Shown piece after piece: positions 7,237 to 16,915 of a stretch of DNA of 64,000 nucleotides. The stretch is from Rhizobium sp. Q54. Its GTDB lineage: Bacteria > Pseudomonadota > Alphaproteobacteria > Micropepsales > Micropepsaceae. The translations under genes and the position numbers were made by a program. The notes beneath the pieces were generated by a model. The model searched no databases and was not told where the DNA came from. It saw only the letters and a program-made list of their open reading frames with translations. Where the stretch lies: positions 1 to 64,000 of the forward strand of contig CAMCWK010000009.1 in the NCBI GenBank assembly GCA_945882615.1, given 5' to 3'. How positions within the stretch are numbered: the stretch's first letter is position 1; each line of letters begins with the position of its first letter.

Positions 7237-7752
7237 ATGGCCCAGGACAATTCCCGCACGCCCTATCGTCATCCCCAGCCCAAGGAGTCGCCGCCGGAAC
7301 TGGTGATCCCTTCGGTGATCCCCGAGGATGATCGCATCTGGGTGCCGCAGGCCGAGAATGTCTGGTTCCGGCCCCTGTGCCTGTGCACCTCGCGCGGCTA
7401 CTGGATGAATTTGCTCAAGGTGCGCAAGTCCGGCGTGCTGTCGCGCCATCGCCATCCCCAGCCGGTGCATGGCTATGTCATCAAGGGCCGCTGGCGTTAT
7501 CTGGAGCATGACTGGGAAGCGCAGGAAGGCGGCTATGTCTATGAAGCGCCGGGCGAGACCCACACGCTGGTGGTGGACGAGGGGGTGGAAGAGATGATCA
7601 CCCTGTTCCAGGTCAATGGCGTGATGCTCTATGTCGATCCCGACGGTGCGGTGCTGGGCTATGAGGACGTCTTCACCAAGATTGACCTGTGCCGCGCCCA
7701 TTACACCAAGGTGGGGCTGGGCGCCGATTATGTGGACCAGTTCATCCGCTAA
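7237..7752 (+). CDS. Cupin dioxygenase, 2,4'-dihydroxyacetophenone dioxygenase-like
   Basis: A 171-residue cupin. The metal site is visible: SRHRHPQPVHGYVIKG gives the HxH...H set, and GETHTLVVDE supplies the second cupin motif. Its layout resembles the 2,4'-dihydroxyacetophenone dioxygenase/ChrR-like cupin family, iron enzymes that cleave the C-C bond of aromatic hydroxyketones, though many members have unknown substrates. The ATG at 7237 has AAGAGGAAA upstream; a longer frame would run into the 25-bp tandem repeats. The preceding SDR could reduce or oxidise a ketone or alcohol in the same pathway (inference). Confidence 0.75.
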   Translation: MAQDNSRTPYRHPQPKESPPELVIPSVIPEDDRIWVPQAENVWFRPLCLCTSRGYWMNLLKVRKSGVLSRHRHPQPVHGYVIKGRWRYLEHDWEAQEGGYVYEAPGETHTLVVDEGVEEMITLFQVNGVMLYVDPDGAVLGYEDVFTKIDLCRAHYTKVGLGADYVDQFIR

Positions 7753-7780
7753 GCCGTAGCGGCTTGCCGCGAAGGCGCAT

Positions 7781-9763
7781 CTAAAGAGCAGGAACCGCAA
7801 AATGCGCAGGCGCTTCGCCGCGCCGGTTCCGCGCCGCCATCTCCTGATAGGCCGCTTCCATGTGGCGGGCGAAGCGCACCGTGTCGAACAGCGGGGTGGT
7901 CAGCCGGTGCTTTTCCAGCCGACCCTTGATCGCTTTCAACTGGGCGGGGTTCTGCGCCAGCATCACCGCCAGCGCCTCATAGGCCGGCAGATCATCGCAG
8001 ATCAGATCGTCCAGTCCGATGGCGGTCAGCAGGCTGGCGGCGACGCGGCCCGGCCATGTGGTGCCGCGGCAGGTGATGATCGGCACCCCGGCCCACAAGA
8101 CGTCGGCTGCCGTGGTGTGGGCATTGTAGGGCAGGTTATCCAGCGACAGGTCGGCCAGCTTCAGCCGCGCCAGATGCTGGGCGGATGATACCGGGTCCGC
8201 AAAGATCAGCCGCTGCGGATCAATCCCGGCGGCGCCGGCCTCGCGGCGCAGATTTCCGGCATAGGCGGGATTGTTGCCCGCCAGCAGCCATAAGACACTG
8301 CCCGGCGTCTGATCCAGAATCCGCATCCAGGACGCAAAGGTGGCGGGCGTCAGCTTGTAGCTGCTGTTGAAATTGCAGAAGACGAACGCATCGCCTGGCA
8401 AGCCGCATTCGGCGCGGCTGGGTGTTTCATCCGCGATGGTGCGCTCGGAATCGTTGACCCAGTAAGTCTCCGGCAGCCACACCACCTTTTCGTCGTAGAA
8501 GTCCCGCTCGCCGTCCGGTATCACGATGCGGTCGGCCAGAATGTAATCGATATAGGCGAGGCCCAGCGTGGCAGGAAAGCCCATATAGCTGACCTGCACC
8601 GGGGCAGGGCGATGCGCGAAAATGCCAAGCCGCTCGGCGCCGAAATAGCCATTCAGGGTCACCAGAACGTCGATGCCTTCGCGGCGGATGCGCTCGGCCG
8701 CGGCGGTGTCGGACAGATGGGTGATGTCGATGAAGCGGTCGAAGACGGCCAGCGCCCGCTGGCGGATATGGTCATTGCTGGCATCGCCGGTGTTGAAGGC
8801 GAAAATCTCGAACCGGCTTTTGTCATGCTGCTCGTACAGCCCCGCCAGCAACAGGCCTACCGCCTGTTCGCGAAAGTCGCCCGAGACATAGCCGATGCGA
8901 ATTTTGTCCCGCCTTGACGGCGCATGGGGCTGAAAAGCCTGGGCCGGATAGCGGCTCTGGCCATAGGTACGCGAACAGGATTGCGAGTGTGCGGGGCTTT
9001 CCACGATCGCCTGATAGGCGAAGGGGTGAATGACCAGCTTGCCGGCACGGACCTCCTGATGGACCAGTGCGGTCTGGTGTTCGAAATCCCGCCAGTCGGC
9101 AGCGAACATCTTCAGATGCAGAAGACTGCCGCGCAGCAGCGCCCGCCCGGGCTCCAGAATGAGCGCCTTTTCCAGGTCCGCCGTCGCGGCAAGGTTGTCG
9201 AGCTTTTCGCTCCACAGCAGGTCGCCACGGTTCTGCAGCGCGTCCGCAAAGTCGGGTGTCAGCGCCAGGGCCCGGTTGAAACTGTCCAGTGCCTCGTCGA
9301 TCCGCCGCAGGCTGCGCAGCAACAGTCCGCGCCCGTTCCAGGCATCGGCATTGCGCGGGTCCACCGCCAGTACCGATTCATAATCGGCCAGCGCGGCAGC
9401 AAAGCGGCCCAGCGCCTTCAGCGCCGTGCCCCGGCCCATCAGCGCGGTCGGCTCGCCCGGCTGGAAGGCCAGCAGGCGGTCGAAACGGGCGACCGCTTCG
9501 CCAAAGCGGCTTTGTCCCAACAGGGCCAGGCCATAATGGGCCAGCGCGGCGGGGTCGTTCGGATTGATCGCCAGCGCCCGTTCAATCAGCTGGGCAGCCT
9601 CGCCGCTATCGCCCTGCTGCAAGCGCAGCATGCCCAGCAGATAGAGCGCGGGGAAAACGCGCGGATCGAGCGCCAGTATCTGCCGGTACAGCGTCTCCGC
9701 TTCGTTCAGCCGACCCTGCTGATGCAACTGGGTGGCTTGCCGGCCGAGGGCGTGGAGGTCCAT
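7781..9763 (-). CDS. TPR and GT41 (OGT/SPINDLY-like) glycosyltransferase, copy 3
   Basis: A 660-residue protein. Residues 1-205 form six 34-residue TPR units, a spacer follows, and residues ~285-645 form a GT41 catalytic domain (RIGYVSGDF, RPAPVQVSYMGFPATLG, FCNFNSSYKLTP, YNAHTTAADVLWAGVPI). GT41 enzymes transfer sugar from a nucleotide donor to Ser/Thr of proteins held by the TPRs. The position of the conserved catalytic His (human OGT His498) is Gln300 here (GDFREQAV). It is last of three tandem paralogs. The ATG at 9763 lies 3 bases after the preceding stop, and AAGGA at the end of that gene serves as its ribosome binding site. A FlmG-like flagellin glycosyltransferase role is possible, but no flagellar gene is in view. 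Confidence 0.88.
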   Translation of the reverse strand: MDLHALGRQATQLHQQGRLNEAETLYRQILALDPRVFPALYLLGMLRLQQGDSGEAAQLIERALAINPNDPAALAHYGLALLGQSRFGEAVARFDRLLAFQPGEPTALMGRGTALKALGRFAAALADYESVLAVDPRNADAWNGRGLLLRSLRRIDEALDSFNRALALTPDFADALQNRGDLLWSEKLDNLAATADLEKALILEPGRALLRGSLLHLKMFAADWRDFEHQTALVHQEVRAGKLVIHPFAYQAIVESPAHSQSCSRTYGQSRYPAQAFQPHAPSRRDKIRIGYVSGDFREQAVGLLLAGLYEQHDKSRFEIFAFNTGDASNDHIRQRALAVFDRFIDITHLSDTAAAERIRREGIDVLVTLNGYFGAERLGIFAHRPAPVQVSYMGFPATLGLAYIDYILADRIVIPDGERDFYDEKVVWLPETYWVNDSERTIADETPSRAECGLPGDAFVFCNFNSSYKLTPATFASWMRILDQTPGSVLWLLAGNNPAYAGNLRREAGAAGIDPQRLIFADPVSSAQHLARLKLADLSLDNLPYNAHTTAADVLWAGVPIITCRGTTWPGRVAASLLTAIGLDDLICDDLPAYEALAVMLAQNPAQLKAIKGRLEKHRLTTPLFDTVRFARHMEAAYQEMAARNRRGEAPAHFAVPAL

Positions 9764-9766
9764 GTC

Positions 9767-11857
9767 TCAGTCCTTCACGGCAAAAGCTTGTGGCGCGTCA
9801 CCCGCCAGCCAGCGCTGCCACATCTGGTCATAGGCGGACTCGATGCGGCGGCGAAACAGGTCGGTGTCGAACAGTTCGCATGTCATGCGGGTATTCTTCA
9901 GCCGGTCGCGCAGGGTCTGGAGCACTTTGGCCTCGCGCGCCAGCTGAACCGCCATGGCTTCGTATTCGGCCGGGCTTTCGGTCACCAGCTCGGGAAGGCC
10001 AGCCGCGTGCAGCAAGCTGGCGGCGACGCGCCCCGCAAAGGCATGGCCGCGCCGGGTGAGCAGCGGTACGCCGGCCCACAAGGCGTCGCTGGCGGTGGTG
10101 TGGGCGTTGTAGGGCAAGCTGTCGAGGAACAGGTCGGCGAGTGTGAGGCGGGCCAGATGATCCGCCGGGGCGCGGTCGGGCGCGAAGATGATGCGGGCGC
10201 CGTCCACGCCATGCTTCTGGGCCTGCTTGCGGATATTGTCGGCAAACGGCGCCGGGCTTTCCAGCAGCCACAACACACTGCCCTCCACCTGCCGCAAGAT
10301 CCGCATCCAGCCGGCAAAGGTGTCGGGCGTCAGCTTGTAGGCATTGTTGAAATTGCAGAAGACGAAACCCTTGTCCGGCAGGCCGGCGTCGATCCGGCTG
10401 GGCGGATTTGCGATGGGGCGGCCCTTATTGTCATTGGCCTGATAGCTGCCGGGCAGGGTGACAACCTTTTCGTCATAGAAACGCTGCTCGTCTTCGGGAA
10501 TCACCACTTTGTCGGCGATGATATAGTCCATATAGGGCGCGCCCAGCGTGGCGGGGAAGCCCAGATAATTGACCTGGACCGGCGCGGGCCGGCACGCGAA
10601 CACGCCCATGCGCGGCTTGCCGAAATAGCCGTTGAGATTGACCAGTATGTCGATTTCCTCGGCGCGGATCGCCGCTGCTGCATCTTCGTCCGACAGCTGC
10701 GAAATATCGATCCACTTGTCGAACGCCTTCTCGAGCCGGCTGCGCATGGCGCTGGCGTCGCTATAGCCATTGTCCAGCGCGATCAGCTCGAACCTGCCGC
10801 GGTCATGGGCTTCGTACAGCCCAGCCAACAAGATCTGCGTGGCCTGTTGGCGAAATTCGCCCGACACATAGCCCAGGCGAATCTTCTTGTGGTTCTTGCG
10901 CGCCGCGCGGTCATGCGGCGCGAGGGGACTTTCCAGATACATGTCCCGAGCCCAGATGCGCGAGCAGGCCTGAATAGTCGCCGGACTGTCCGACACGGCC
11001 TGGAATATGAAAGGCCGGGCCGAGCGCTTGCCGGAATGCACATCAGCCTCCAGCCGCGCCTTGTCCGCTTCAAATCCGCTCCAGTCCGCCACGCACATTT
11101 TCAAATGCAGAATTTCCCCGACGGCATAGGGATGGTCGGGGTCCAGTTCCAGCGCCCGCTCCAGATCGGCGAGCGCCGGCGCATACTGCTGCTTGTCGGA
11201 CCACCAGGTATAGCCGCGATTGTTCAGCGCCTCGCTGTAACCTGGATGGATGGCGATGGCCTGGCCATAGCTTTCAATGGCTTCGTCGAAGCGCCCCATC
11301 TCGCGCAGGACGTTGCCACGGCTGTTCCAGGCGACGGCGCTTTGCGGTGCGATGGCCAGAACCCGGTCAAAGCTGGCAAGGGCTTCACTGTGTCGTGCCA
11401 GATCATGCAGCGCCAGGCCACGATTGCCCCAGGCTTCCGCCGATTGCGGTTCAAGCGCCAAAGCGTCGTCGAAACTGGCCAGCGCCTCGGCGGGCCGTTT
11501 CAGGTTCCACAGCGCCACGCCCCGATGGTTGAAGAGTCTAGGGTCCCGCGCGCCGGTGGACATCACGGCGTCGAATGCGGCCAGAGCCCGGTCCGCGCGC
11601 CTGAGGGCCATCAAGGCGATACCAAGGCTGTAACGCGCGCCGGCATTGTCGGGGGAAATCCGCAGCGCTTCTTGCAGATGGTTCACCCCTTCGTCGTTGC
11701 GGCCCTGCTGCATCCGCATCAGGCCGAGATAATAGTGCGGACCGAAAAGCTGCGGATCGGCATCCAGGATCTGCAGGTAGAGTGTTTCGGCACCCGTCAG
11801 ATCGCCTTGTTGATGGCTGCGGACGGCCTGTTCGGCCAAGGCCTTGAGGTCCGTCAC
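9767..11857 (-). CDS. TPR and GT41 (OGT/SPINDLY-like) glycosyltransferase, copy 2
   Basis: A 696-residue paralog: seven TPR units (residues ~1-245) and a GT41 domain (~325-685) with RLGYVSGEF, RPAPVQVNYLGFPATLG, NFNNAYKLTP and YNAHTTASDALWAGVPL. Gln338 replaces the catalytic-His position and Glu replaces Asp in SGEF. The start is GTG at 11857, chosen because MTDLKALAEQAVRSHQQGDL aligns with the start of copy 1 and AAGGA in the tail of copy 1 lies 8 bases upstream. Parts of the DNA are identical to copy 1 (84 bases at 10509-10592), so they are recent duplicates or undergo gene conversion. The C-terminus QAFAVKD is shared with copy 1. Confidence 0.88.
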   Translation of the reverse strand: MTDLKALAEQAVRSHQQGDLTGAETLYLQILDADPQLFGPHYYLGLMRMQQGRNDEGVNHLQEALRISPDNAGARYSLGIALMALRRADRALAAFDAVMSTGARDPRLFNHRGVALWNLKRPAEALASFDDALALEPQSAEAWGNRGLALHDLARHSEALASFDRVLAIAPQSAVAWNSRGNVLREMGRFDEAIESYGQAIAIHPGYSEALNNRGYTWWSDKQQYAPALADLERALELDPDHPYAVGEILHLKMCVADWSGFEADKARLEADVHSGKRSARPFIFQAVSDSPATIQACSRIWARDMYLESPLAPHDRAARKNHKKIRLGYVSGEFRQQATQILLAGLYEAHDRGRFELIALDNGYSDASAMRSRLEKAFDKWIDISQLSDEDAAAAIRAEEIDILVNLNGYFGKPRMGVFACRPAPVQVNYLGFPATLGAPYMDYIIADKVVIPEDEQRFYDEKVVTLPGSYQANDNKGRPIANPPSRIDAGLPDKGFVFCNFNNAYKLTPDTFAGWMRILRQVEGSVLWLLESPAPFADNIRKQAQKHGVDGARIIFAPDRAPADHLARLTLADLFLDSLPYNAHTTASDALWAGVPLLTRRGHAFAGRVAASLLHAAGLPELVTESPAEYEAMAVQLAREAKVLQTLRDRLKNTRMTCELFDTDLFRRRIESAYDQMWQRWLAGDAPQAFAVKD

Positions 11858-11861
11858 CCGG

Positions 11862-14366
11862 TCAGTCCTTTACGGCGAACGCCTGTGGTTCTTCCCCCGC
11901 CAGCCAGCGCTGCCACATCTGCTGATAGGCAGCTTCCATGTGGCGCGTGAAACGCGCGGTGTCGAACAGTTCGCCCTTGTCCCGCTTGGCCATCAGTTTG
12001 TCGCGCAAGGCTTTCAGCAGCTTGGCGTCGCTTGCCAGCTTGACCGCCTGCGCCTCGTATTCTTCCTGGCTTTCGGTCACCAGTTCGGGAAGGCCGGCAT
12101 TGAGCAACAGGCTGGCGGCAACCCGGCCGACAAAGGTGCTGCCGCGGCGCGTCAGCAGGGGTACGCCGGCCCACAGGGCATCGCCCGCGGTGGTGTGGGC
12201 GTTGTAGGGCAGGGTGTCGAGCGACAGATCGGCCAGCGCCGTGCGCGCCAGATGTTCCTGCGGCGGCTTGTTGGGCGCAAAGACAATGCGTTCGCCGGCC
12301 ACGCCATGCCTTTGCGCTTCCTTGCGGATATTCTCGGCGAAGGGCGCGTGGCTTTCCAGCAGCCAGAGCAGGCTGCCGTCCACCTGCTTCAGAATGCGCA
12401 TCCAGCCCGCGAAAGTGTCGGGGGTCAGCTTGTAGGCATTGTTGAAATTGCAGAAGACAAAGCCCTTGTCCGGCAGGCCCGCCTCGGTGCGGCTGGGGAT
12501 GGCGCCCAGCGCGCGGCCCTTATCATCATTGGCCAGGTAGCAGCCGGGCAGGATCGCGACTTTCTCGTCATAGAAGCGCTGCTCGTCGTCCGCAATCACC
12601 ACCTTGTCGGCGATGATATAGTCCATATAGGGCGCGCCCAGCGTGGCGGGGAAGCCCAGATAATTGACCTGGACCGGCGCGGGCCGGCGGGCGAACACGC
12701 CCATGCGGGTGCGGCCGAAATAGCCGTTGAGATTGACCAGTATGTCGATCTCCTCGGCGCGGATCCGTGCCGCCGCGTCTTCATCCGACAGGCCGGAGAT
12801 GTCGATCCACTTGTCGAAGGCCTTTTCCAGCCGGCTGCGCATGGCGGTACCATCGCTGACGCCATTGTCCAGGGCGACAAGCTCGAACCGGTCCTTGTCG
12901 TGGGCGTCGTACAGCCCTGCCATCAGGATTTGCACCGCCTGCTCGCGGAATTCGCCGGATGCATAGCCGATGCGGATTTTTTTGCGGTCCTTGCGCGCGG
13001 CACGGTCGTGCGGCGCGCCGGGATTTTCCGGATACATGTGCCGCGCCCAGATGCGCGAACAGGCCTGCATGTCGGCCGGGCTTTCCGCCACCGCCTGATA
13101 CATGAAGGGCCGCGCCACGCGCTGGCCGAAACGCACGCCTTCGTCCAGCTCTGTCTTCTGCGCGGCATAATTGGCCCAGTCCGCGCCATACATGTTCAGG
13201 TGCAGGATTTCACCCTGGATATAGGGATGGTCCGGGTCCAGCAGCTGCACGCGCTTCATGTCGGCCAGGGCCCGCGCATAGTCCTGTTTGTCAGCCCACC
13301 AGCTATAGCCGCGATTGTTGGCGGCTTCCGTATAATCGGGCCGGATGGCGAGCGCCTTGCCATAGCTTTCGATGGCCTCGTCGAAACGCCGCATGTCGCG
13401 CAGAACGTTGCCGCGGCTGTTCCAGGTGACGGGATCGCGGGGCGTTATGGTCAGCAGCATGTCAAAGCTGGCCAGGGCTTCCTCAAAGCGGGCCATGTCC
13501 CGCAGCGCGAGGCCCCGGTTGCCCCAGGCTTCGGCGAAATGCGGCTCGATCGCCAGGGTGCGTTCAAGACTGGCCAGGGCTTCGGTCGGGCGCTTCAGGT
13601 TCCACAGCGCCACGCCGCGATTGTTGAACAGTTCGGCGTCATTGCCGCGCGTTCCCATGACGGCCTCGAACGCCGCCAGGGCCTCGCCCGCGCGCTCAAG
13701 GTCGAGTAGCGCCACGGCAAGATTGTAGCGGGCATCGGCATAGTCGGGCTGCAACGACAGCGCCTGCTCATAGGCCGCCACTGCTTCGGGCAGGCGCCGC
13801 ATTGCCCGCAGCGTCAATCCGCGATTGTTCAGCGCCATGACATTGCCGGGCTGCATCGCCAGCACCCGGTCATGGCTGGCCAGCGCGTCGTCCAGCTGGT
13901 TCATCGCCGCCAGCGCCACGCCCCGGTTGACCAGGGCGGAAATCATTTCAGGCCGTAGCACCAGCGCGCGGTCATAACTTTCCACGGCCATCTCGAAACG
14001 GTGCATGTCGACCAGCGACACACCGCGATTGTAATGGGCCTCGGGCAGGTTGGGATCGATCGCCAGCGCCTTGTCGAAACTCTCCAGCGCTTCGCCGGGG
14101 CGCCCGGCGCCCTGCAGCGCCATGCCGTGATTCATCAGCGCGCCCAGATTGTCGGGAGAAATCTGCAAGGCTTCGCCCAGATAGGTCGCCGCTTCACTGT
14201 TGCGGCCCTGCTGCAGCCGCATCAGCCCCATGTAATAGCGCGGCCCGAACAGGCCGGGATCGGCCTGCAGAATCTGCAGATAAATCTTCTCCGCGCCCGC
14301 AAGGTCGCCCTGCTGGTGCGTGCGGACGGCCTGTTCGGCCATGGCTTTGAGGTCCAGAACTTCCAT
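11862..14366 (-). CDS. TPR and GT41 (OGT/SPINDLY-like) glycosyltransferase, copy 1
   Basis: An 834-residue paralog and first of the tandem set. Eleven TPR units occupy residues ~1-385; the extra four relative to copy 2 sit in the middle of the array, so it looks like internal expansion. The GT41 domain follows with YASGEFREQAV (Gln at the catalytic-His site), RPAPVQVNYLGFPATLG, NFNNAYKLTP and YNAHTTAGDALWAGVPL. The ATG at 14366 (MEVLDLKAMAEQ) is preferred over a start 15 codons earlier because GAAAGAAAAGAAGAA precedes it and the longer form would overlap the end of maeB. TPR number probably sets which protein partners are held. Confidence 0.88.
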   Translation of the reverse strand: MEVLDLKAMAEQAVRTHQQGDLAGAEKIYLQILQADPGLFGPRYYMGLMRLQQGRNSEAATYLGEALQISPDNLGALMNHGMALQGAGRPGEALESFDKALAIDPNLPEAHYNRGVSLVDMHRFEMAVESYDRALVLRPEMISALVNRGVALAAMNQLDDALASHDRVLAMQPGNVMALNNRGLTLRAMRRLPEAVAAYEQALSLQPDYADARYNLAVALLDLERAGEALAAFEAVMGTRGNDAELFNNRGVALWNLKRPTEALASLERTLAIEPHFAEAWGNRGLALRDMARFEEALASFDMLLTITPRDPVTWNSRGNVLRDMRRFDEAIESYGKALAIRPDYTEAANNRGYSWWADKQDYARALADMKRVQLLDPDHPYIQGEILHLNMYGADWANYAAQKTELDEGVRFGQRVARPFMYQAVAESPADMQACSRIWARHMYPENPGAPHDRAARKDRKKIRIGYASGEFREQAVQILMAGLYDAHDKDRFELVALDNGVSDGTAMRSRLEKAFDKWIDISGLSDEDAAARIRAEEIDILVNLNGYFGRTRMGVFARRPAPVQVNYLGFPATLGAPYMDYIIADKVVIADDEQRFYDEKVAILPGCYLANDDKGRALGAIPSRTEAGLPDKGFVFCNFNNAYKLTPDTFAGWMRILKQVDGSLLWLLESHAPFAENIRKEAQRHGVAGERIVFAPNKPPQEHLARTALADLSLDTLPYNAHTTAGDALWAGVPLLTRRGSTFVGRVAASLLLNAGLPELVTESQEEYEAQAVKLASDAKLLKALRDKLMAKRDKGELFDTARFTRHMEAAYQQMWQRWLAGEEPQAFAVKD

Positions 14367-14385
14367 CGTTTCTTCTTTTCTTTCT

Positions 14386-16659
14386 TCAGGACTGGGAGGC
14401 GGCCTGGGCAACGGCCAGCGCCGTCATGTTCACGATACCGCGCGCCGTCACCGACGGCACCATCACATGCACCGGCTTGGCGACGCCCAGCAGCAAGGGA
14501 CCCACCAGCAAGCCTTCGGTGGCGGCGGACAATAGCGTCAGCGCGATATTGGCGGCATCCAGCGACGGCATCACCAGCAGATTGGCCGAGCCGGTGAGGG
14601 GACTGGAAGACACATAGCGGCCACGCAGCACGTCGCTCAGCGCGGCATCGGCATGCATTTCACCGTCCAGTTCGAAATCCGGCTCGGACAGGCGCAGCAG
14701 GGCCATGGCGGCGCGCATCTTGCGGGCGCTGGGTGAATCCGAACTGCCGAAACTGGAATGCGACAGCAGCGCCGCCTTGGGCGCGAGGCCGAAGCGGCGC
14801 ACGCTCTTGGCCGCCAAGAGGGTCATTTCGGCGATCTGCTCGGCGCTCGGGTCCAGATTCAAGTGGGTGTCGCAGAAGAACAGCGCGCCGTTGGGCAGGA
14901 TCAGCGCCGACATCGAATAAAGCCGGCTGACGCTGGGCTGGCGCGGAATGATGGGCAGGATATTGGCCAGTTGCCGGGTCCAGTCGCCCAGCCCACCGCA
15001 CAGGGCGGCATCGACATGGCCGGCTTCCAGCAGCATGGCGGCGGCGATGCCATGGCGGCTGACGATCCAGCGCGCCGCGGACTCCGGCTGTACGCCGCGC
15101 CGCTCGACCAGCCGCTGATAGCGTTCGATCAGGGGGCCGATGATTTCATGATCGAGCTGGGGATCGACGATCCGCACCTGGTTGCTGAAATCCAGCCTGA
15201 GGCCAAGCTTTTTGGTCTTTTCGATGATCACGTCGCGGCGGCCGATCAGGGTCGGCTGGGCCAGGCCTTCATCCACCACCGTCTGTACTGCACGCAACAC
15301 GCGTTCTTCCTCGGCCTCGGCATAGACCACGCGGGCAGGGCTCTGGCGCGCCACTTCGAAAACCGGCCGCATCAGCTGGCCGGAACGATAGACGAATTTC
15401 TCCAGCTCGTTCTCGTAAGCGTCGAAATCGGCGATGGGCCGGCGGGCGACACCCGATTCCATGGCGGCGCGCGCCACGGCGGGGGCGATGGACAGGATCA
15501 GGCGCGGATCGAACGGCTTGGGAATGATGTATTCGCTGCCGAAGCCCGGCGCATGGCCGCCATAGGCGGCGGCCACCACGTCGCTGGTCTCGGCCCGGGC
15601 CAGGGCGGCGATGGCTTCGACCGCCGCCACCTTCATCGGCTCGTTGATGGTGGTGGCATCGACATCCAGCGCGCCGCGGAACACGAAGGGGAAGCACAGG
15701 ACATTGTTGACCTGGTTGGCATAGTCCGAGCGCCCGGTGGCGATGATGGCGTCGGGCCGCGCCGCCTTGGCCAATTCGGGCAGGATTTCCGGATCGGGAT
15801 TGGCCAGCGCCAGGATCAGCGGCTTTGGCGCCATCTGCGGCAGCCATTCGGCTTTCAGCACATTGGGCGCCGAAAGGCCCAGGAACACATCGGCGCCGAC
15901 CAGCACATCGCCCAGGGTGCGGGCGTCGGTCTGCCTCGCAAAACGCGCCATGTTGGGCGGCATCTCGTCGCCGCGATCCTTGTGCACCACGCCCTTGATG
16001 TCGGTGAGGGTGACATTGTCGATGGGAAGGCCCATCGCCACCAGCAGGTCGACGCAGGCCAGCGCCGCGGCGCCGGCGCCGCTGGTCACCAGCTTCACAT
16101 CGGCCAACTGCTTGCCCTGCAGCACCAGACCGTTGCGGATGGCGGCGGCGCAGACAATGGCGGTGCCGTGCTGATCGTCATGGAAGACCGGAATCTTCAT
16201 GCGCTCGCGCAGCTTCTTCTCGATGACGAAGCATTCGGGCGCCTTGATGTCTTCCAGATTGATGCCGCCAAAGGTCGGCTCGAGCGCAGCGACGATGTCG
16301 ACAAAGCGGTCGATATCGTGTTCGGCCACTTCCAGGTCGAACACATCGATGCCGGCGAATTTCTTGAAGAGGACGGCCTTGCCTTCCATCACCGGCTTGG
16401 AGGCCAAGGGGCCGATATTGCCCAGCCCCAGCACGGCGGTGCCGTTGGTGATGACCGCCACCAGATTGCCCCGCGCCGTCAGCTCACGCGCCTGGGCCGG
16501 ATCGGCCACGATGGCCTCGCAGGCCGCCGCCACGCCGGGGGAATAGGCCAGCGCCAGGTCGCGCTGATTCGCCATGCGCTTGGTCGCTTCCACCGACAAT
16601 TTGCCGGGGCGCGGGAGGCGGTGATAGGCGAGGGCTGCCTTGCGAAAATCGTCGTCCAT
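14386..16659 (-). CDS. maeB: NADP-dependent malic enzyme with phosphotransacetylase-like domain
   Basis: A 757-residue MaeB-type protein. Residues ~1-420 form the malic enzyme: [45 protein letters not shown] and the Rossmann motif [10 protein letters not shown]. Residues ~430-757 form a phosphotransacetylase-like domain, thought to be regulatory (acetyl-CoA binding) rather than catalytic in this family. It decarboxylates malate to pyruvate with NADP+ in the cytoplasm. The length is normal. It is divergent from gnd, across a 256-base spacer, and upstream of the three glycosyltransferase genes on the same strand, with 19 bases between its stop and their first ATG. Confidence 0.95.
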   Translation of the reverse strand: MDDDFRKAALAYHRLPRPGKLSVEATKRMANQRDLALAYSPGVAAACEAIVADPAQARELTARGNLVAVITNGTAVLGLGNIGPLASKPVMEGKAVLFKKFAGIDVFDLEVAEHDIDRFVDIVAALEPTFGGINLEDIKAPECFVIEKKLRERMKIPVFHDDQHGTAIVCAAAIRNGLVLQGKQLADVKLVTSGAGAAALACVDLLVAMGLPIDNVTLTDIKGVVHKDRGDEMPPNMARFARQTDARTLGDVLVGADVFLGLSAPNVLKAEWLPQMAPKPLILALANPDPEILPELAKAARPDAIIATGRSDYANQVNNVLCFPFVFRGALDVDATTINEPMKVAAVEAIAALARAETSDVVAAAYGGHAPGFGSEYIIPKPFDPRLILSIAPAVARAAMESGVARRPIADFDAYENELEKFVYRSGQLMRPVFEVARQSPARVVYAEAEEERVLRAVQTVVDEGLAQPTLIGRRDVIIEKTKKLGLRLDFSNQVRIVDPQLDHEIIGPLIERYQRLVERRGVQPESAARWIVSRHGIAAAMLLEAGHVDAALCGGLGDWTRQLANILPIIPRQPSVSRLYSMSALILPNGALFFCDTHLNLDPSAEQIAEMTLLAAKSVRRFGLAPKAALLSHSSFGSSDSPSARKMRAAMALLRLSEPDFELDGEMHADAALSDVLRGRYVSSSPLTGSANLLVMPSLDAANIALTLLSAATEGLLVGPLLLGVAKPVHVMVPSVTARGIVNMTALAVAQAASQS

Positions 16660-16915
16660 GAAAGGCCTTTGTAGAAAGCGGGTAATTGGCAGGTAAGGGG
16701 GGCTAAAATCAATCCTTCCCTCCTGTTTTTGCCCGGTTTTCCGCCCTTTTTACCGGAACCGGCCCAGGGCGCGGACGTTCCCGTCACGGGCCCGGCGCAA
16801 GGATGCGGAGAAGCGATTTCATGCCCCTGCCGATAGGCTAGTTTGGCGGCGATTGATTTGGACGATTCTTGCCTTCGCCATTACGCGCCAGGCGCGAGCC
16901 ACCCTAGGAGTTTTC

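Noticed and set aside
6373-7800. Long minus-strand open frame ending in GDVGIEPTTS at its N-terminal side
   Set aside because: It is antisense to the SDR and cupin genes. The VGDVGIEPTTS start is the well-known false translation of the reverse strand of a tRNA 3' end.
8924-11950. Plus-strand open frame of about 1,000 codons
   Set aside because: It lies antisense to the glycosyltransferase genes, whose TPR and GT41 motifs are unmistakable. Its composition (Gln, Arg, His rich) is that of a mirror frame in GC-rich DNA.
14758-16674. Plus-strand open frame of 638 codons
   Set aside because: Antisense shadow of maeB; no domain motifs and a His/Asp/Gly-rich composition.
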